A DNA stretch of 34,329 bases from DATLAN01 sp035527455 (GTDB taxonomy: Bacteria > Planctomycetota > Planctomycetia > Pirellulales > Thermoguttaceae), in NCBI GenBank assembly GCA_035527455.1, contig DATLAN010000121.1:1-34329 (forward strand), in the 5' to 3' direction. The notes below the pieces were generated by a model. That model made no database searches. It was given only the letters and a program-made list of their open reading frames with translations, and was not told the origin of the DNA. Below are positions 15,494 to 23,792 of this stretch, in pieces. The translations under genes and the position numbers were made by a program. How positions within the stretch are numbered: the stretch's first letter is position 1; each line of letters starts with the position of its first letter.

Positions 15494-16153
15494 ATGTCCG
15501 AGTTCGACGACACCACGGCCGAACACGCCCAAACGGCGGCCCAACTCAGCCCCGACGTTGCCGTGGAGCACATCGCCGACGTCTACGGCCGGGCCCTGCT
15601 CGGCGCGGCCGAAAGCGCCGGCGCCGCCCGGGCCGTGCTCGACGAGTTCGACTCGCTGGTGGCCGACGTGCTCGACCGCTTCCCCAAGCTGGAAGCCGTG
15701 CTGGCCTCCGGATTCGTCTCCGAGGAGGAGAAGTCGGGCATCATCGATCGGGTGTTCAGCGGCCGGGTCTCGAAGACGTTGATCCACTTCCTCAAGGTGG
15801 TCGCCCGTCACGGCCGCCTCGAATTGCTGCGAACGATCCACCGGCGGGCCATCTTGTTCTACGACGAGATGCTGGGCCGCGTTCACGTGGAACTGTGGAC
15901 GGCCGTACCCGTCGACGACGCGCTGAGTCGACGCATCGCCGAAAGACTCCGCACCGTCCTGGGGGCCGAGCCGGTGGTCAAGCAGACGGTCGATCCCAAC
16001 CTGATCGGCGGCCTGGTCGTCCGCGTCGGCGATACCGTCTACGACGGCTCGATCGCCAACCAATTGCGAAATATGCGCCAACAGATAATCGACAGGAGCG
16101 TGCATGAGATTCAAAGCCGACGAGATCGCTTCCGTTATTCGGCAGGAAATTGA
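15494..16153 (+). CDS. atpH: F-type ATP synthase subunit delta
   Basis: 219 residues. After a polar stretch of about 20 residues, the OSCP/delta fold begins at EHIADVYGRALLGAAESAG and ends with the typical VDPNLIGGLVVRVGDTVYDG segment. The protein caps the F1 head and binds subunit b. The last 17 codons (after RNMRQQIIDR) overlap the start of atpA by 50 bp; the extension, EIQSRRDRFRYSAGN, is very unlike the family C-terminus and may be accidental. ATG at 15494 is preceded by GGAAGGGA. Confidence 0.93.
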   Translation: MSEFDDTTAEHAQTAAQLSPDVAVEHIADVYGRALLGAAESAGAARAVLDEFDSLVADVLDRFPKLEAVLASGFVSEEEKSGIIDRVFSGRVSKTLIHFLKVVARHGRLELLRTIHRRAILFYDEMLGRVHVELWTAVPVDDALSRRIAERLRTVLGAEPVVKQTVDPNLIGGLVVRVGDTVYDGSIANQLRNMRQQIIDRSVHEIQSRRDRFRYSAGN

Positions 16154-17639
16154 GCAGTTCGAGTCCCAGATCGACGTCCGCGAGGTCGGTCGCGTGATCG
16201 AAGTGGGCGACGGCATCGCGCGGGTCTACGGACTCTCCGGCGTGATGTCCGGCGAAATGGTCGAGTTCCCCGGCGAAGCCATGGGCCTGGCCTTCAACCT
16301 CGAAGAAAACTCCGTGGGCGTGATCATCCTCGGCGATTTCCTCCAGATCAACGAGGGCGACGAGGTCCGCAGCACCGGCCGGCTGCTGAGCGTGCCGGTG
16401 GGCGACGCCGTGCTGGGTCGGGTGATCGATCCGCTGGGCAACCCGCTCGACGGCCGCGGGCCCATGCAAACCACCGAACGCCGCCCCGTGGAAACCATCG
16501 CCGTCGGCGTGGCCGGACGCCAGCCGGTCAAAGAACCCCTGCAGACCGGGATCAAGGCCATCGACTCGATGACCCCCATCGGCCGCGGACAACGCGAACT
16601 GATCATCGGCGACCGCAAGACCGGCAAGACGGCCATCTGCATCGACACGATCGTCAATCAGAAGGATACCGGCGTCAAGTGCTTCTACGTGGCCATCGGG
16701 CAGAAAGAATCGACCGTCGCCGGGCTGATCGAGGCGCTGCGGAAGCGCGGCGCCCTCGATTACACCACGGTGATCGTCGCCGGGGCCAGCGATCCGGCCC
16801 CGCTGCAATACATCGCCCCCTACTCCGGATGCGCGATGGCCGAATACTTCATGTTCAAAGGCGAGCACGCCCTGATCATCTACGACGACCTCTCCCGGCA
16901 GGCCCAGGCCTATCGCCAATTGTCCCTGCTGATGCGGCGGCCGCCCGGACGCGAGGCCTATCCCGGCGACGTCTTCTACTGCCACAGCCGGCTGCTGGAG
17001 CGGGCCAGCAAGCTCAGCGACGCATTGGGCGGCGGATCGTTGACCGCGCTGCCGATCGTCGAAACGCTCGAAGGCGAGGTCTCGGCCTACATCCCCACCA
17101 ACGTGATCTCGATCACCGACGGACAGATCTACCTCCAGCCCGACCTGTTCTTCGCCGGCCAGCGACCCGCGATGAACGTGGGGATTTCGGTTTCCCGGGT
17201 GGGTGGTGCGGCGCAAGTCCCCGCCATGAAGAAGGTGGCCGGCGGTTTGCGGCTGGACCTGGCCGCGTTTCGCGAGTTGGAAGCCTTCGCCCAACTCGGG
17301 ACCGACCTGGACGCCGCCACCCAATCACGCCTCGACCGCGGCTACCGGATGACCGAATTGCTCAAGCAGGGCGTCTATCAGCCGATGCACGTCACCGACC
17401 AGGTGTTGAGCATCTACGCCGGAACGCGCGGCCACCTGGACAGCGTCGAATTATCGGAAGTACACGCCTGGGAACAGGCGTTCTTGAAGTTCATCCGCGA
17501 GCAGAAGAAGTCGATCTGGCAGAAGATCACCGGCACCAAACAGCTCGACGACGAAACGGCCGCCGAGCTGGACGAAGCCCTGGCCGAATTCGCGAAGATC
17601 CGCGCCGCAGAAAAAGAAGAAGCCACCGTCACCGTGTAA
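16104..17639 (+). CDS. atpA: F-type ATP synthase subunit alpha
   Basis: 511 residues, the usual length. The P-loop is GDRKTGKT at 169-176. Other family marks are GDGIARVYGL, the Q-loop region, and FYCHSRLLERASKL with VISITDGQIYLQPDLFFAGQ, which match the alpha signature including the arginine-finger region (NVGISVSRVGGAAQ). It carries the non-catalytic nucleotide sites of the F1 head. The ATG at 16104 has AGGAG 6 nt upstream, located inside atpH, so translation is coupled. A palindromic element begins 2 nt after the stop. Confidence 0.98.
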   Translation: MRFKADEIASVIRQEIEQFESQIDVREVGRVIEVGDGIARVYGLSGVMSGEMVEFPGEAMGLAFNLEENSVGVIILGDFLQINEGDEVRSTGRLLSVPVGDAVLGRVIDPLGNPLDGRGPMQTTERRPVETIAVGVAGRQPVKEPLQTGIKAIDSMTPIGRGQRELIIGDRKTGKTAICIDTIVNQKDTGVKCFYVAIGQKESTVAGLIEALRKRGALDYTTVIVAGASDPAPLQYIAPYSGCAMAEYFMFKGEHALIIYDDLSRQAQAYRQLSLLMRRPPGREAYPGDVFYCHSRLLERASKLSDALGGGSLTALPIVETLEGEVSAYIPTNVISITDGQIYLQPDLFFAGQRPAMNVGISVSRVGGAAQVPAMKKVAGGLRLDLAAFRELEAFAQLGTDLDAATQSRLDRGYRMTELLKQGVYQPMHVTDQVLSIYAGTRGHLDSVELSEVHAWEQAFLKFIREQKKSIWQKITGTKQLDDETAAELDEALAEFAKIRAAEKEEATVTV

Positions 17640-17641
17640 GC

Positions 17642-17665
17642 AAACGGCGGGCAAGCCCGCCCGCT
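17642..17665. repeat. GC-rich palindrome, copy 2 (shared with 10918)
   Basis: GGCGGGC-AA-GCCCGCC core; 24 bases identical, in reverse orientation, to those at 10918-10941. It begins right after the atpA stop codon and has no T-run, so it may stabilise or attenuate the polycistronic message but is not an obvious terminator. Confidence 0.7.
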
Positions 17666-17671
17666 AAACGG

Positions 17672-17706
17672 CGCCCCTAGCCCCTATCCCCTAACCCCTA
17701 ACTCCC
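17672..17706. repeat. CCCCTAA-type microsatellite tract
   Basis: Repeated CCCCTAG, CCCCTAT and CCCCTAA units occupy the bases just before the atpG start. The same family, as GAGGGGC/TTAGGGG, occurs inside the YfhO-like gene (21326-21408). Confidence 0.7.
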
Positions 17707-18588
17707 ATGGCCCGAGCCCGCGCACTTGACCGACGTCGCAAATCCGTCCGCAACATCCGCAAGATTACGCGGACGATGGAGCTGATCGCCACGGCGCAGT
17801 TCAAGCGCGCCATGGACCGGGCACTGGCCGTCCACGCCTACACGCGGCGGATCGCCGTCTTGGTGCGCCACCTGGTCCATGCCGGGCTGGAAGTCCAACA
17901 CCCGCTGCTGGAGGAACGCGAGGAAACCAAGAACGCCACGCTGTTGGTCCTCAACGCCAATCGGGGGCTGTGTGCCGGATACAACACGAACGTGCTGCGC
18001 CAGGCCTTTGCCCGATGGGAAGAACTCCGCAAGACGGTACCCAATCCGCGGCTGGAGGTTTCCGGCAAACGGGGGATCGGGCCCTTTCGGTACCGGGCCA
18101 TCGAGCCCGACCAGACCTTCACCCACTTCGAAGACAAACCCACCTTCGAAGAGGTCGACGTGTTGGCGCATCGCTACCTCGAGACCTACAAGGCCGGCCA
18201 GCTCGACCGGCTCGACGTGGTCTACACCAAGTTCGTCAGCCTCAGCAGGCACACGACCGTGGTCGAGACGCTTTTGCCGGTCGGCGGGCTGGACGACGAG
18301 GTCGAGCAGGAAGAACTCGAGGGCGAATCGCAATACGAGTTCCTTCCGTCGGCCGAGAGCATCCTTGAAGAAATCGTGCCCTCGAGCTTCCGGATGCGGC
18401 TGTTCAAGTGTTTCCTCGACGCGGCCGCCAGCGAACAGATCGCCCGGATGATGGCCATGAAAGCCGCCACCGAGAACGCCGACTCGATGATCGAGAGCCT
18501 CTCGATGGCCTACAACCGAGCCCGACAGGGCCAGATTACCTCCGAACTGCTCGAGATCCTCGGCGGAGCGGAGGCGTTGAATAAGTAG
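17707..18588 (+). CDS. atpG: F-type ATP synthase subunit gamma
   Basis: 293 residues. N- and C-terminal coiled-coil halves make up the rotating shaft: RKSVRNIRKITRTMELIATAQ at 9-29, and AMKAATENADSMIESLSMAY with NRARQGQITSELLEILGGAEAL at the end, both strongly conserved in the family. The Rossmann-like middle has LLVLNANRGLCAGYNTNV. It lies between atpA and atpD as expected. The usual Shine-Dalgarno region is taken up by a CCCCTAA tract, so initiation may rely on coupling or leader structure. Confidence 0.96.
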   Translation: MARARALDRRRKSVRNIRKITRTMELIATAQFKRAMDRALAVHAYTRRIAVLVRHLVHAGLEVQHPLLEEREETKNATLLVLNANRGLCAGYNTNVLRQAFARWEELRKTVPNPRLEVSGKRGIGPFRYRAIEPDQTFTHFEDKPTFEEVDVLAHRYLETYKAGQLDRLDVVYTKFVSLSRHTTVVETLLPVGGLDDEVEQEELEGESQYEFLPSAESILEEIVPSSFRMRLFKCFLDAAASEQIARMMAMKAATENADSMIESLSMAYNRARQGQITSELLEILGGAEALNK

Positions 18589-18656
18589 CCGGGATAACCA
18601 TACTCCGTCGCGTGCGTGCGGCGGCTCAACGAACTCGCAAGCCCCAGATAAGAAGC

Positions 18657-20141
18657 ATGTCGACCACCGCAACCACTGCCAGCCGAGCGGCTTCCAAAAG
18701 CAACGTCGGCCACGTGACCCAGATCATCGGCTCCACGTTCGACGCCAAGTTTCCCGAGAAGCACCTCCCGTCGATCTACAACGCCGTGAAAATCACCGCC
18801 GAGCACAAGGGCATCAAGCTCGACCTCACCGGCGAAGTGCAGCAGCACCTCGGCGGCGGGCGCGTGCGGTGCGTCGCCCTGGGAAGCACCGACGGCATGA
18901 TCCGCGGAATGGACTGCGTCGATACGGGCGCCCCGGTCAAGGTCCCGGTGGGCAAGGCCACGCTGGGACGCGTCTTCAACGTCATCGGCGAGCCGGTCGA
19001 CGAACGCGGACCGGTCGAGGCCGAGGACTATTGGCCCATCCACCGCGACGCGCCCGAGGTGACCGAACTGTCGACCAAGACCGAGATGTTCGAGACCGGC
19101 ATCAAGGTGATCGACCTCCTGACGCCGTTCGTCCGCGGCGGAAAGGCCGGGCTGTTCGGCGGGGCCGGACTGGGAAAGACCGTCATCCTCACCGAACTCA
19201 TCGCCCGGATCGCCAGCGCCCACGGCGGATTCTCGGTCTTTGCCGGCGTCGGCGAACGCACCCGCGAAGGCAACGACCTCTGGCTGGAAATGCAGGAGAC
19301 CAAGATCGGCGACACCGGCCGCAGCGTGCTGGAACAGACCTGCATGGTCTTCGGCCAGATGAACGAGCCGCCGGGTGCCCGGTTGCGGGTCGGTCTCTCG
19401 GCGCTGACGATGGCCGAGTACTTCCGCGACACGACCGGCGCCGACGTGTTGTTGTTCATCGACAACATCTTTCGCTTCTCGCAGGCCGGCAGCGAAGTGT
19501 CGGCCCTGTTGGGGCGGATGCCGTCGGCCGTGGGATACCAGCCCACGCTGGCCACCGAGATGGGCCAGTTGCAGGAACGGATCACCTCGACCGACAAGGG
19601 AGCGATCACGTCGGTCCAGGCGGTTTACGTGCCGGCCGACGACCCGACCGACCCCGCCCCGGCCGCGGCGTTCGGCCAGCTCGACGCGTTCATCTACCTC
19701 GAGCGTGCCATCTCCGAGAAGGGCATTTATCCGGCGATCGATCCGCTGGCTTCCGCCAGCCGGATCCTCGACCCGCAATACGTCGGCGACCGCCACTACG
19801 CCATCGCCCGCCGCGTGCAGATGACCCTGCAACGGTATCGCGAGTTGCAGGACATCATCGCGATCCTGGGCGTGGACGAGTTGAGCGAGGAAGACAAAAT
19901 GGTGGTGCATCGCGCCCGGCGGATGGAACGTTTCCTCTCTCAGCCGTTCCTGGTGGCCGAGGTGTTCACCGGCAAGCCGGGCGAGATCACGCCGCTGGAA
20001 GACACGATCCGCAGCTTCGAGGAAATCGCCGACGGCAAGTGGGATCACCTGCCCGAGCAGGCCTTCATGTACGTCGGCCCCATCGAACAGGCCGAACAGC
20101 AGGCGAAGAAAATCGAACCCGGAGGACGGAAAGGCAAGTAG
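18657..20141 (+). CDS. atpD: F-type ATP synthase subunit beta
   Basis: 494 residues from the ATG at 18657. The P-loop is GGAGLGKT at 168-175. GERTREGNDLWLEMQE, the Walker B strand VLLFIDNIFRFSQAG and the C-terminal DELSEED segment (here GVDELSEEDKMVV), which contacts gamma and epsilon, are intact. It carries the catalytic sites. The N-terminus is about 15 residues longer than E. coli AtpD and Ser/Thr/Ala-rich. An upstream in-frame ATG at 18612 would add 15 basic residues with no family match. A repeat-filled 160-bp spacer separates it from atpC. Confidence 0.98.
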   Translation: MSTTATTASRAASKSNVGHVTQIIGSTFDAKFPEKHLPSIYNAVKITAEHKGIKLDLTGEVQQHLGGGRVRCVALGSTDGMIRGMDCVDTGAPVKVPVGKATLGRVFNVIGEPVDERGPVEAEDYWPIHRDAPEVTELSTKTEMFETGIKVIDLLTPFVRGGKAGLFGGAGLGKTVILTELIARIASAHGGFSVFAGVGERTREGNDLWLEMQETKIGDTGRSVLEQTCMVFGQMNEPPGARLRVGLSALTMAEYFRDTTGADVLLFIDNIFRFSQAGSEVSALLGRMPSAVGYQPTLATEMGQLQERITSTDKGAITSVQAVYVPADDPTDPAPAAAFGQLDAFIYLERAISEKGIYPAIDPLASASRILDPQYVGDRHYAIARRVQMTLQRYRELQDIIAILGVDELSEEDKMVVHRARRMERFLSQPFLVAEVFTGKPGEITPLEDTIRSFEEIADGKWDHLPEQAFMYVGPIEQAEQQAKKIEPGGRKGK

Positions 20142-20296
20142 GAATGATGAATGATGAATTAGGAATGACGAATGACGAATGACGAATGACGAATGAGAAA
20201 CGAAGAAGACCGCTTGCCGATTCGCACGTCGCGCTCGTTCATCCTACGGACAACTGACAACGGACAACTGACAACTGAAAACTGATCACTTTCAAC
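20142..20296. repeat. Microsatellite-like spacer between atpD and atpC
   Basis: Two different tracts: GAATGAT/GAATGAC units (20142-20197, same family as 5558-5692) and ACAACTGACAACGG-type units (20246-20290). They bracket about 48 bp of ordinary sequence. No hairpin or T-run suggests termination. Confidence 0.75.
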
Positions 20297-20301
20297 TCCC
20301 C

Positions 20302-20700
20302 ATGCCCGATCTGCAATGCATCGTCGTCACGCCCGAGAGGACCGTCTGCCGGCGGCAGGCGGATTTCGTCGTGCTGACGCTCTACGACGGCGAATACGGA
20401 GTGGCCCCGGGCCACACGCCGATGATGGGCCGCTTGGGCTACGGCGAGATGCGCATCAGCGGCGAGGGCGGCACCGCCCGTTATTACATCGAAGGCGGAT
20501 TCACCGAAGTGGCCGACGACATGGTGACCGTGCTGACGAATCGGGCGATTCCCGCCGAAAAGCTCGACGAGGCGGTGATCCGCGAACAGCTCGAAACCGC
20601 CCGCTCGCAGCCAGGCAACACCCCCGAACTGCTGGGCATGCGCGAGATCGCGGTCGCCCAACGCCGCGCCCAGTTGAGGGTCGCCCGACGATCGAGATAG
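20302..20700 (+). CDS. atpC: F-type ATP synthase subunit epsilon
   Basis: 132 residues. The N-terminal beta-sandwich (LQCIVVTPERTVCRRQADFV, then GEYGVAPGHTPMMGRLGYGE and YYIEGGFTEVADDMVTVLT) is typical. The C-terminal helices (LDEAVIREQLETARS and LGMREIAVAQRRAQLRVARR) can act as an inhibitory arm in this family. It is the last gene of the operon. Its TAG stop codon is formed by the first bases of a palindromic element (20698-20716). Confidence 0.95.
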   Translation: MPDLQCIVVTPERTVCRRQADFVVLTLYDGEYGVAPGHTPMMGRLGYGEMRISGEGGTARYYIEGGFTEVADDMVTVLTNRAIPAEKLDEAVIREQLETARSQPGNTPELLGMREIAVAQRRAQLRVARRSR

Positions 20701-20716
20701 CCGCTTGCGGCTTCGC
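20698..20716. repeat. AGCCGC-GCGGCT palindrome on the atpC stop codon
   Basis: TAGCCGCTTGCGGCTTCGC. Its first three bases are the atpC stop. Relatives lie at 20819, 28918 and 30256. Confidence 0.75.
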
Positions 20717-20818
20717 AATCCCCTGTCAATAATCGAGTTATCGGCGTTTAGTTATCGGCGTTTCGCGTCGGTTGGGGCTTTCCTCTTTTGCTTTCGTGCG
20801 GCACTCGGCGTCCCGTGC

Positions 20819-20834
20819 AAAGCCGCAAGCGGCA
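20819..20834. repeat. AGCCGC-GCGGCT palindrome before the YfhO-like gene
   Basis: AAAGCCGCAAGCGGCA, whose last base is the A of the YfhO-like ATG. It occupies the position where a Shine-Dalgarno sequence would be expected. Confidence 0.65.
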
Positions 20835-23734
20835 TGAACTCAAAACTGCGTTTCTTGGTTCTGGTGCTGATCGCCGGGCTGTTCGCCTGGGTGATGGCCG
20901 ATGCGCTGTTTCGCTCGGGCATGTTCGCCTTTCGCGACGCGGCGCACTACTACTATCCGCTGTTCCGATTCGTCGCCGACGAGTGGGCGGCCGGGCGGGT
21001 GCCGCTGTGGAATCCGTACGAGAATCTCGGCATGCCGCTGGCGGCCGATCCCACGGCCAGCGTCTTCTATCCCGGCAAGCTGATCTTCGCGCTGCCGCTG
21101 GACTACGGCTGGGCCTACAAGATCTACGTCATGGCCCATCTGCTGCTGGCCGCGCTGACCGCGTATCGGCTCGCCCGCGCCTTCAACGCCAGCGCCGCCG
21201 CCGCCGGAGTCTGTGCGATCTCGTACGCCTTCTGCGGCAACGTCCTTTTCCAGTACTGCAACGTCGTGTTCCTCGTCGGAGCCGCCTGGCTGCCCCTGGC
21301 GATGCTCACGGCCGACAGGATGCTCAGGGGAGGGGAGAGGGACGAGGGGCGAGGGGATGGGGGCGAGGGGCGAGGGGCGAGGGACGAGGGGTTAGGGGAT
21401 AGGGTCGAGGAAGCAGAGCAAGAAAAACGCCCCCGCACTGCGTTGCGGGGGGGAAATCCTGACGAACCAAGTGCAACACGGAAACGAAGAATCCCATGGG
21501 CCCTCGCACTGGGAACCGTCCTGGCACTGATGGTCCTCGGCGGCGATCCGCAAATGGCCTACAACGCCGGGCTGCTGGCCGCGATGTACGCCCTGTGGCT
21601 GTGGTGGGACGGCAGCTCGCTTTCGCTGCGGCAAAGATTGCGACTGGGGATTCGACGGTGCGCAGCGTGCGTGAAACGCACCAAGACAAAGCGAACCAGT
21701 GAAGGCGAACGCACGACATCGATGAAGATCTCGGTACGTCGCACGCACCCTCTCGTGCTTCTGACCCTGGCCGCGGTGACGGGGCTGGTCCTTTCGGCCA
21801 TCCAGGTGCTCCCGTCGATGGAGTTCGCCAAGCACTCCGGCCGCACTGCCCAGCGGAACACCGGCGATCTGCTGGCCGGCCGGGTCGAGCGAGGAACCCA
21901 CGCCGAGCACGCCTATCAGTTCAGCGTCGGGCCGTGGCGACTGCCCGAGTATCTCTGGCCGAACGTCAGCGGACGCCAGTTTCCCGTCCATCGCCGCTGG
22001 CTGGACGCGATCGAGGCCGAAGGACGCATCTGGACCCCTTCGCTCTACATGGGCATCTTCCCGCTGCTCCTGGCCCTCTCCACCATGCGTTTCCGCCGCC
22101 GCAAGAAAAGCGAGCCGCGGGGTTCACCCCCGCGCACTTCCCCCCCGCCCGCTGACGACACCCGCATCAAGTGGCTCACCTGGTCGGTCTTGCTCGCCGT
22201 CGTCGCCAGTTTCGGCTTCTATGGTCTGGGGTGGCTCATTCAGGAAATCCGGGTGGCCGCCGGCCACGACCTGATGGACTGGGGCCCGCTGGGCGGCCCG
22301 TTCGGCGGTTTGTACTGGCTGATGACAGTCCTGCTGCCCGGTTATGCCTATTTCCGCTATCCGGCCAAACTGCTGGTCGTCGCGGCGCTGGGGCTGAGCG
22401 TGCTGGCCGCCCTGGGATGGGACCGCGTGCTGGCCGGGCCATCGGCTCGTTTTCGCCGCGGACTGCTGTGGCTCGGCGGCGCGAGTCTCTGCGGAGCCAT
22501 CACCGCGTTGGCCGTCCGCCCGTTTTGGCACAACTGGCTCTCCGACGTGCCGCCCGACGTGCTCTTCGGCCCGTTGGACACCATCGGCGCGGGCAACGAC
22601 CTGCTATGGGCACTCGGGCAGACGGCCGTGCTGTGTGGCCTGTTCTGGTGGCTGCTGCGAAAGGGCCCTTCTGTGCGTTGGGTCCCGGCGGTCGCCCTGG
22701 TCTTGGTAGCGGTCGACTTGGGCGTGGCCAATCGGTGGATGATCGCTTGTGCGCCGTCGGATCTGTGGGAAGAGCCGTCGGAATTGGGCACCGCAATTCG
22801 GCGCGAGGAACAGAGAAGGGGAGTGTCCTCCACGCAAGCTCCGCCCCGCGCGTTCCGTCATCCCATCTGGATGCGTCCGGCCTGGACGCGTGGCGGTTCG
22901 CGGCAACGCCTTGCCGAAGCCGTGCGATGGGACCGCGACACGCTGTGGCCGAAGTACAACCTGCCTGCGGGAATTGCGGCGACCGAAGTGATCGGGGCGA
23001 TGGTGCCGCACGATTACGAGGTCTTTTTCTCCCTGACGCCCCGCACGGCGGAATACGTGATGGTCACGCCCGACGGCTGCCGGATCGCTATGTCTTCGAG
23101 CAAAGGCTTGCTGGCTGACTACATGGTTCTTCCCGGCGGCTACACGCTGCGGGGTGGAGAACGCATCGAGATCGGCACCGAAGACGTTTCGCTGTGGCGC
23201 AACCCGCGGCACCTGCCCCGGGCGTGGATCGTACACGACGTTGACACGCTGCCGCCGTTGATCTCGGACGATCCGACCGAAGTGTGGCGGCGGACCGACG
23301 AAGTCTTGTATCCCGACGGAATTCCTCGATATCTGCGTCGTTCCGCGGTGATCGAGGCCAAAACAGGAGAAACGCAAGAAAAGGGTCCTGGACCCTTTTT
23401 GGCTGGTGAGTCGTGTCGGGTGACCGACTACGATCCGGGGCGGGTGGAGATCGAAGCGGAGTTGGCCGAACCGGGCCTGGTTGTGCTATGCGACCAATTC
23501 TATCCGGGCTGGGAGTTGCAGGTCGAGAAAAGGGGTCAGGACCCTTTGGTGTCGCCCGTTCTGCGAACCAACCGCGTGATGCGAGGGGTGTGGCTGCCGG
23601 AGGGAAACTATCGGCTGGTGTACCATTATCGGCCGACGAGTTTTCTCGTGGGGCTTGTGATCAGCGGACTGGGATGGGCCGGCCTGCTACTGATGGCGGT
23701 TGTGTTGGGGCTGCGTGGAAGCCGCCAAGTCTGA
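20834..23734 (+). CDS. YfhO-like multi-spanning membrane protein with in-frame inserted repeats
   Basis: 966 residues from the ATG at 20834. It has a long polytopic N-terminal part with about a dozen hydrophobic helices, and a C-terminal soluble domain (about 690-930) ending with a final helix (SFLVGLVISGLGWAGLLLMAV). The segments PLWNPYENLGMPLAADP, FYPGKLIF and GGDPQMAYNAG, plus the terminal CDQFYPGWELQV, match the YfhO family (GT-C-like fold). Some family members add sugars to lipoteichoic acids; in Gram-negative-type cells the role is unknown. Compact coding is broken by charged, low-complexity inserts at about residues 165-217 (G-rich tract plus palindrome), 426-435, 849-856 and 899-904, each coinciding with a DNA repeat element, yet the frame is kept. 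Confidence 0.85.
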   Translation: MNSKLRFLVLVLIAGLFAWVMADALFRSGMFAFRDAAHYYYPLFRFVADEWAAGRVPLWNPYENLGMPLAADPTASVFYPGKLIFALPLDYGWAYKIYVMAHLLLAALTAYRLARAFNASAAAAGVCAISYAFCGNVLFQYCNVVFLVGAAWLPLAMLTADRMLRGGERDEGRGDGGEGRGARDEGLGDRVEEAEQEKRPRTALRGGNPDEPSATRKRRIPWALALGTVLALMVLGGDPQMAYNAGLLAAMYALWLWWDGSSLSLRQRLRLGIRRCAACVKRTKTKRTSEGERTTSMKISVRRTHPLVLLTLAAVTGLVLSAIQVLPSMEFAKHSGRTAQRNTGDLLAGRVERGTHAEHAYQFSVGPWRLPEYLWPNVSGRQFPVHRRWLDAIEAEGRIWTPSLYMGIFPLLLALSTMRFRRRKKSEPRGSPPRTSPPPADDTRIKWLTWSVLLAVVASFGFYGLGWLIQEIRVAAGHDLMDWGPLGGPFGGLYWLMTVLLPGYAYFRYPAKLLVVAALGLSVLAALGWDRVLAGPSARFRRGLLWLGGASLCGAITALAVRPFWHNWLSDVPPDVLFGPLDTIGAGNDLLWALGQTAVLCGLFWWLLRKGPSVRWVPAVALVLVAVDLGVANRWMIACAPSDLWEEPSELGTAIRREEQRRGVSSTQAPPRAFRHPIWMRPAWTRGGSRQRLAEAVRWDRDTLWPKYNLPAGIAATEVIGAMVPHDYEVFFSLTPRTAEYVMVTPDGCRIAMSSSKGLLADYMVLPGGYTLRGGERIEIGTEDVSLWRNPRHLPRAWIVHDVDTLPPLISDDPTEVWRRTDEVLYPDGIPRYLRRSAVIEAKTGETQEKGPGPFLAGESCRVTDYDPGRVEIEAELAEPGLVVLCDQFYPGWELQVEKRGQDPLVSPVLRTNRVMRGVWLPEGNYRLVYHYRPTSFLVGLVISGLGWAGLLLMAVVLGLRGSRQV
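21326..21453 (+). repeat. GAGGGGC tract plus CCCCCG palindrome inside the YfhO-like gene
   Basis: GAGGGGC/GAGGGAC/TTAGGGG units (21326-21408) are followed by AAAACGCCCCCGCACTGCGT.. (21423-21453), an inverted repeat whose second copy lies at 29880. Together they encode a low-complexity Gly/Arg/Glu insert of about 45 residues. Confidence 0.8.
22110..22135 (+). repeat. GAGCCGCGGGG palindrome inside the YfhO-like gene
   Basis: GCGAGCCGCGGGGTTC.. with a CCCCCGCG partner. A near copy lies in the spacer at 28805-28831. It encodes SEPRGSPPRT. Confidence 0.7.
23379..23400 (+). repeat. AAAGGGTCC palindrome, copy 1, inside the YfhO-like gene
   Basis: The core AAAGGGTCC-TGGACCCTTT is almost perfectly self-complementary. 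It encodes EKGPGPFL and is followed on the plus strand by Ts, but the reading frame continues. Confidence 0.75.
23527..23547 (+). repeat. AAAGGGGTC palindrome, copy 2, inside the YfhO-like gene
   Basis: AAAAGGGGTCAGGACCCTTT is closely related to the copy 127 bp upstream. It encodes EKRGQDPL. Confidence 0.7.
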
Positions 23735-23792
23735 CCCGGCGGCCAATCTGGTCGATTGCCTCCCAGGCCCCCAGCACATCGCACGTCATGTT

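Noticed and set aside
15978..17324. 448-codon minus-strand frame opposite atpA
   Set aside because: Antisense shadow; atpA is certain from P-loop and family length.
23379..23405. Internal terminator (AAAGGGTCC hairpin plus TTTTT) in the YfhO-like gene
   Set aside because: The reading frame and family-like sequence continue past it to 23734; the second copy lacks a T-run.
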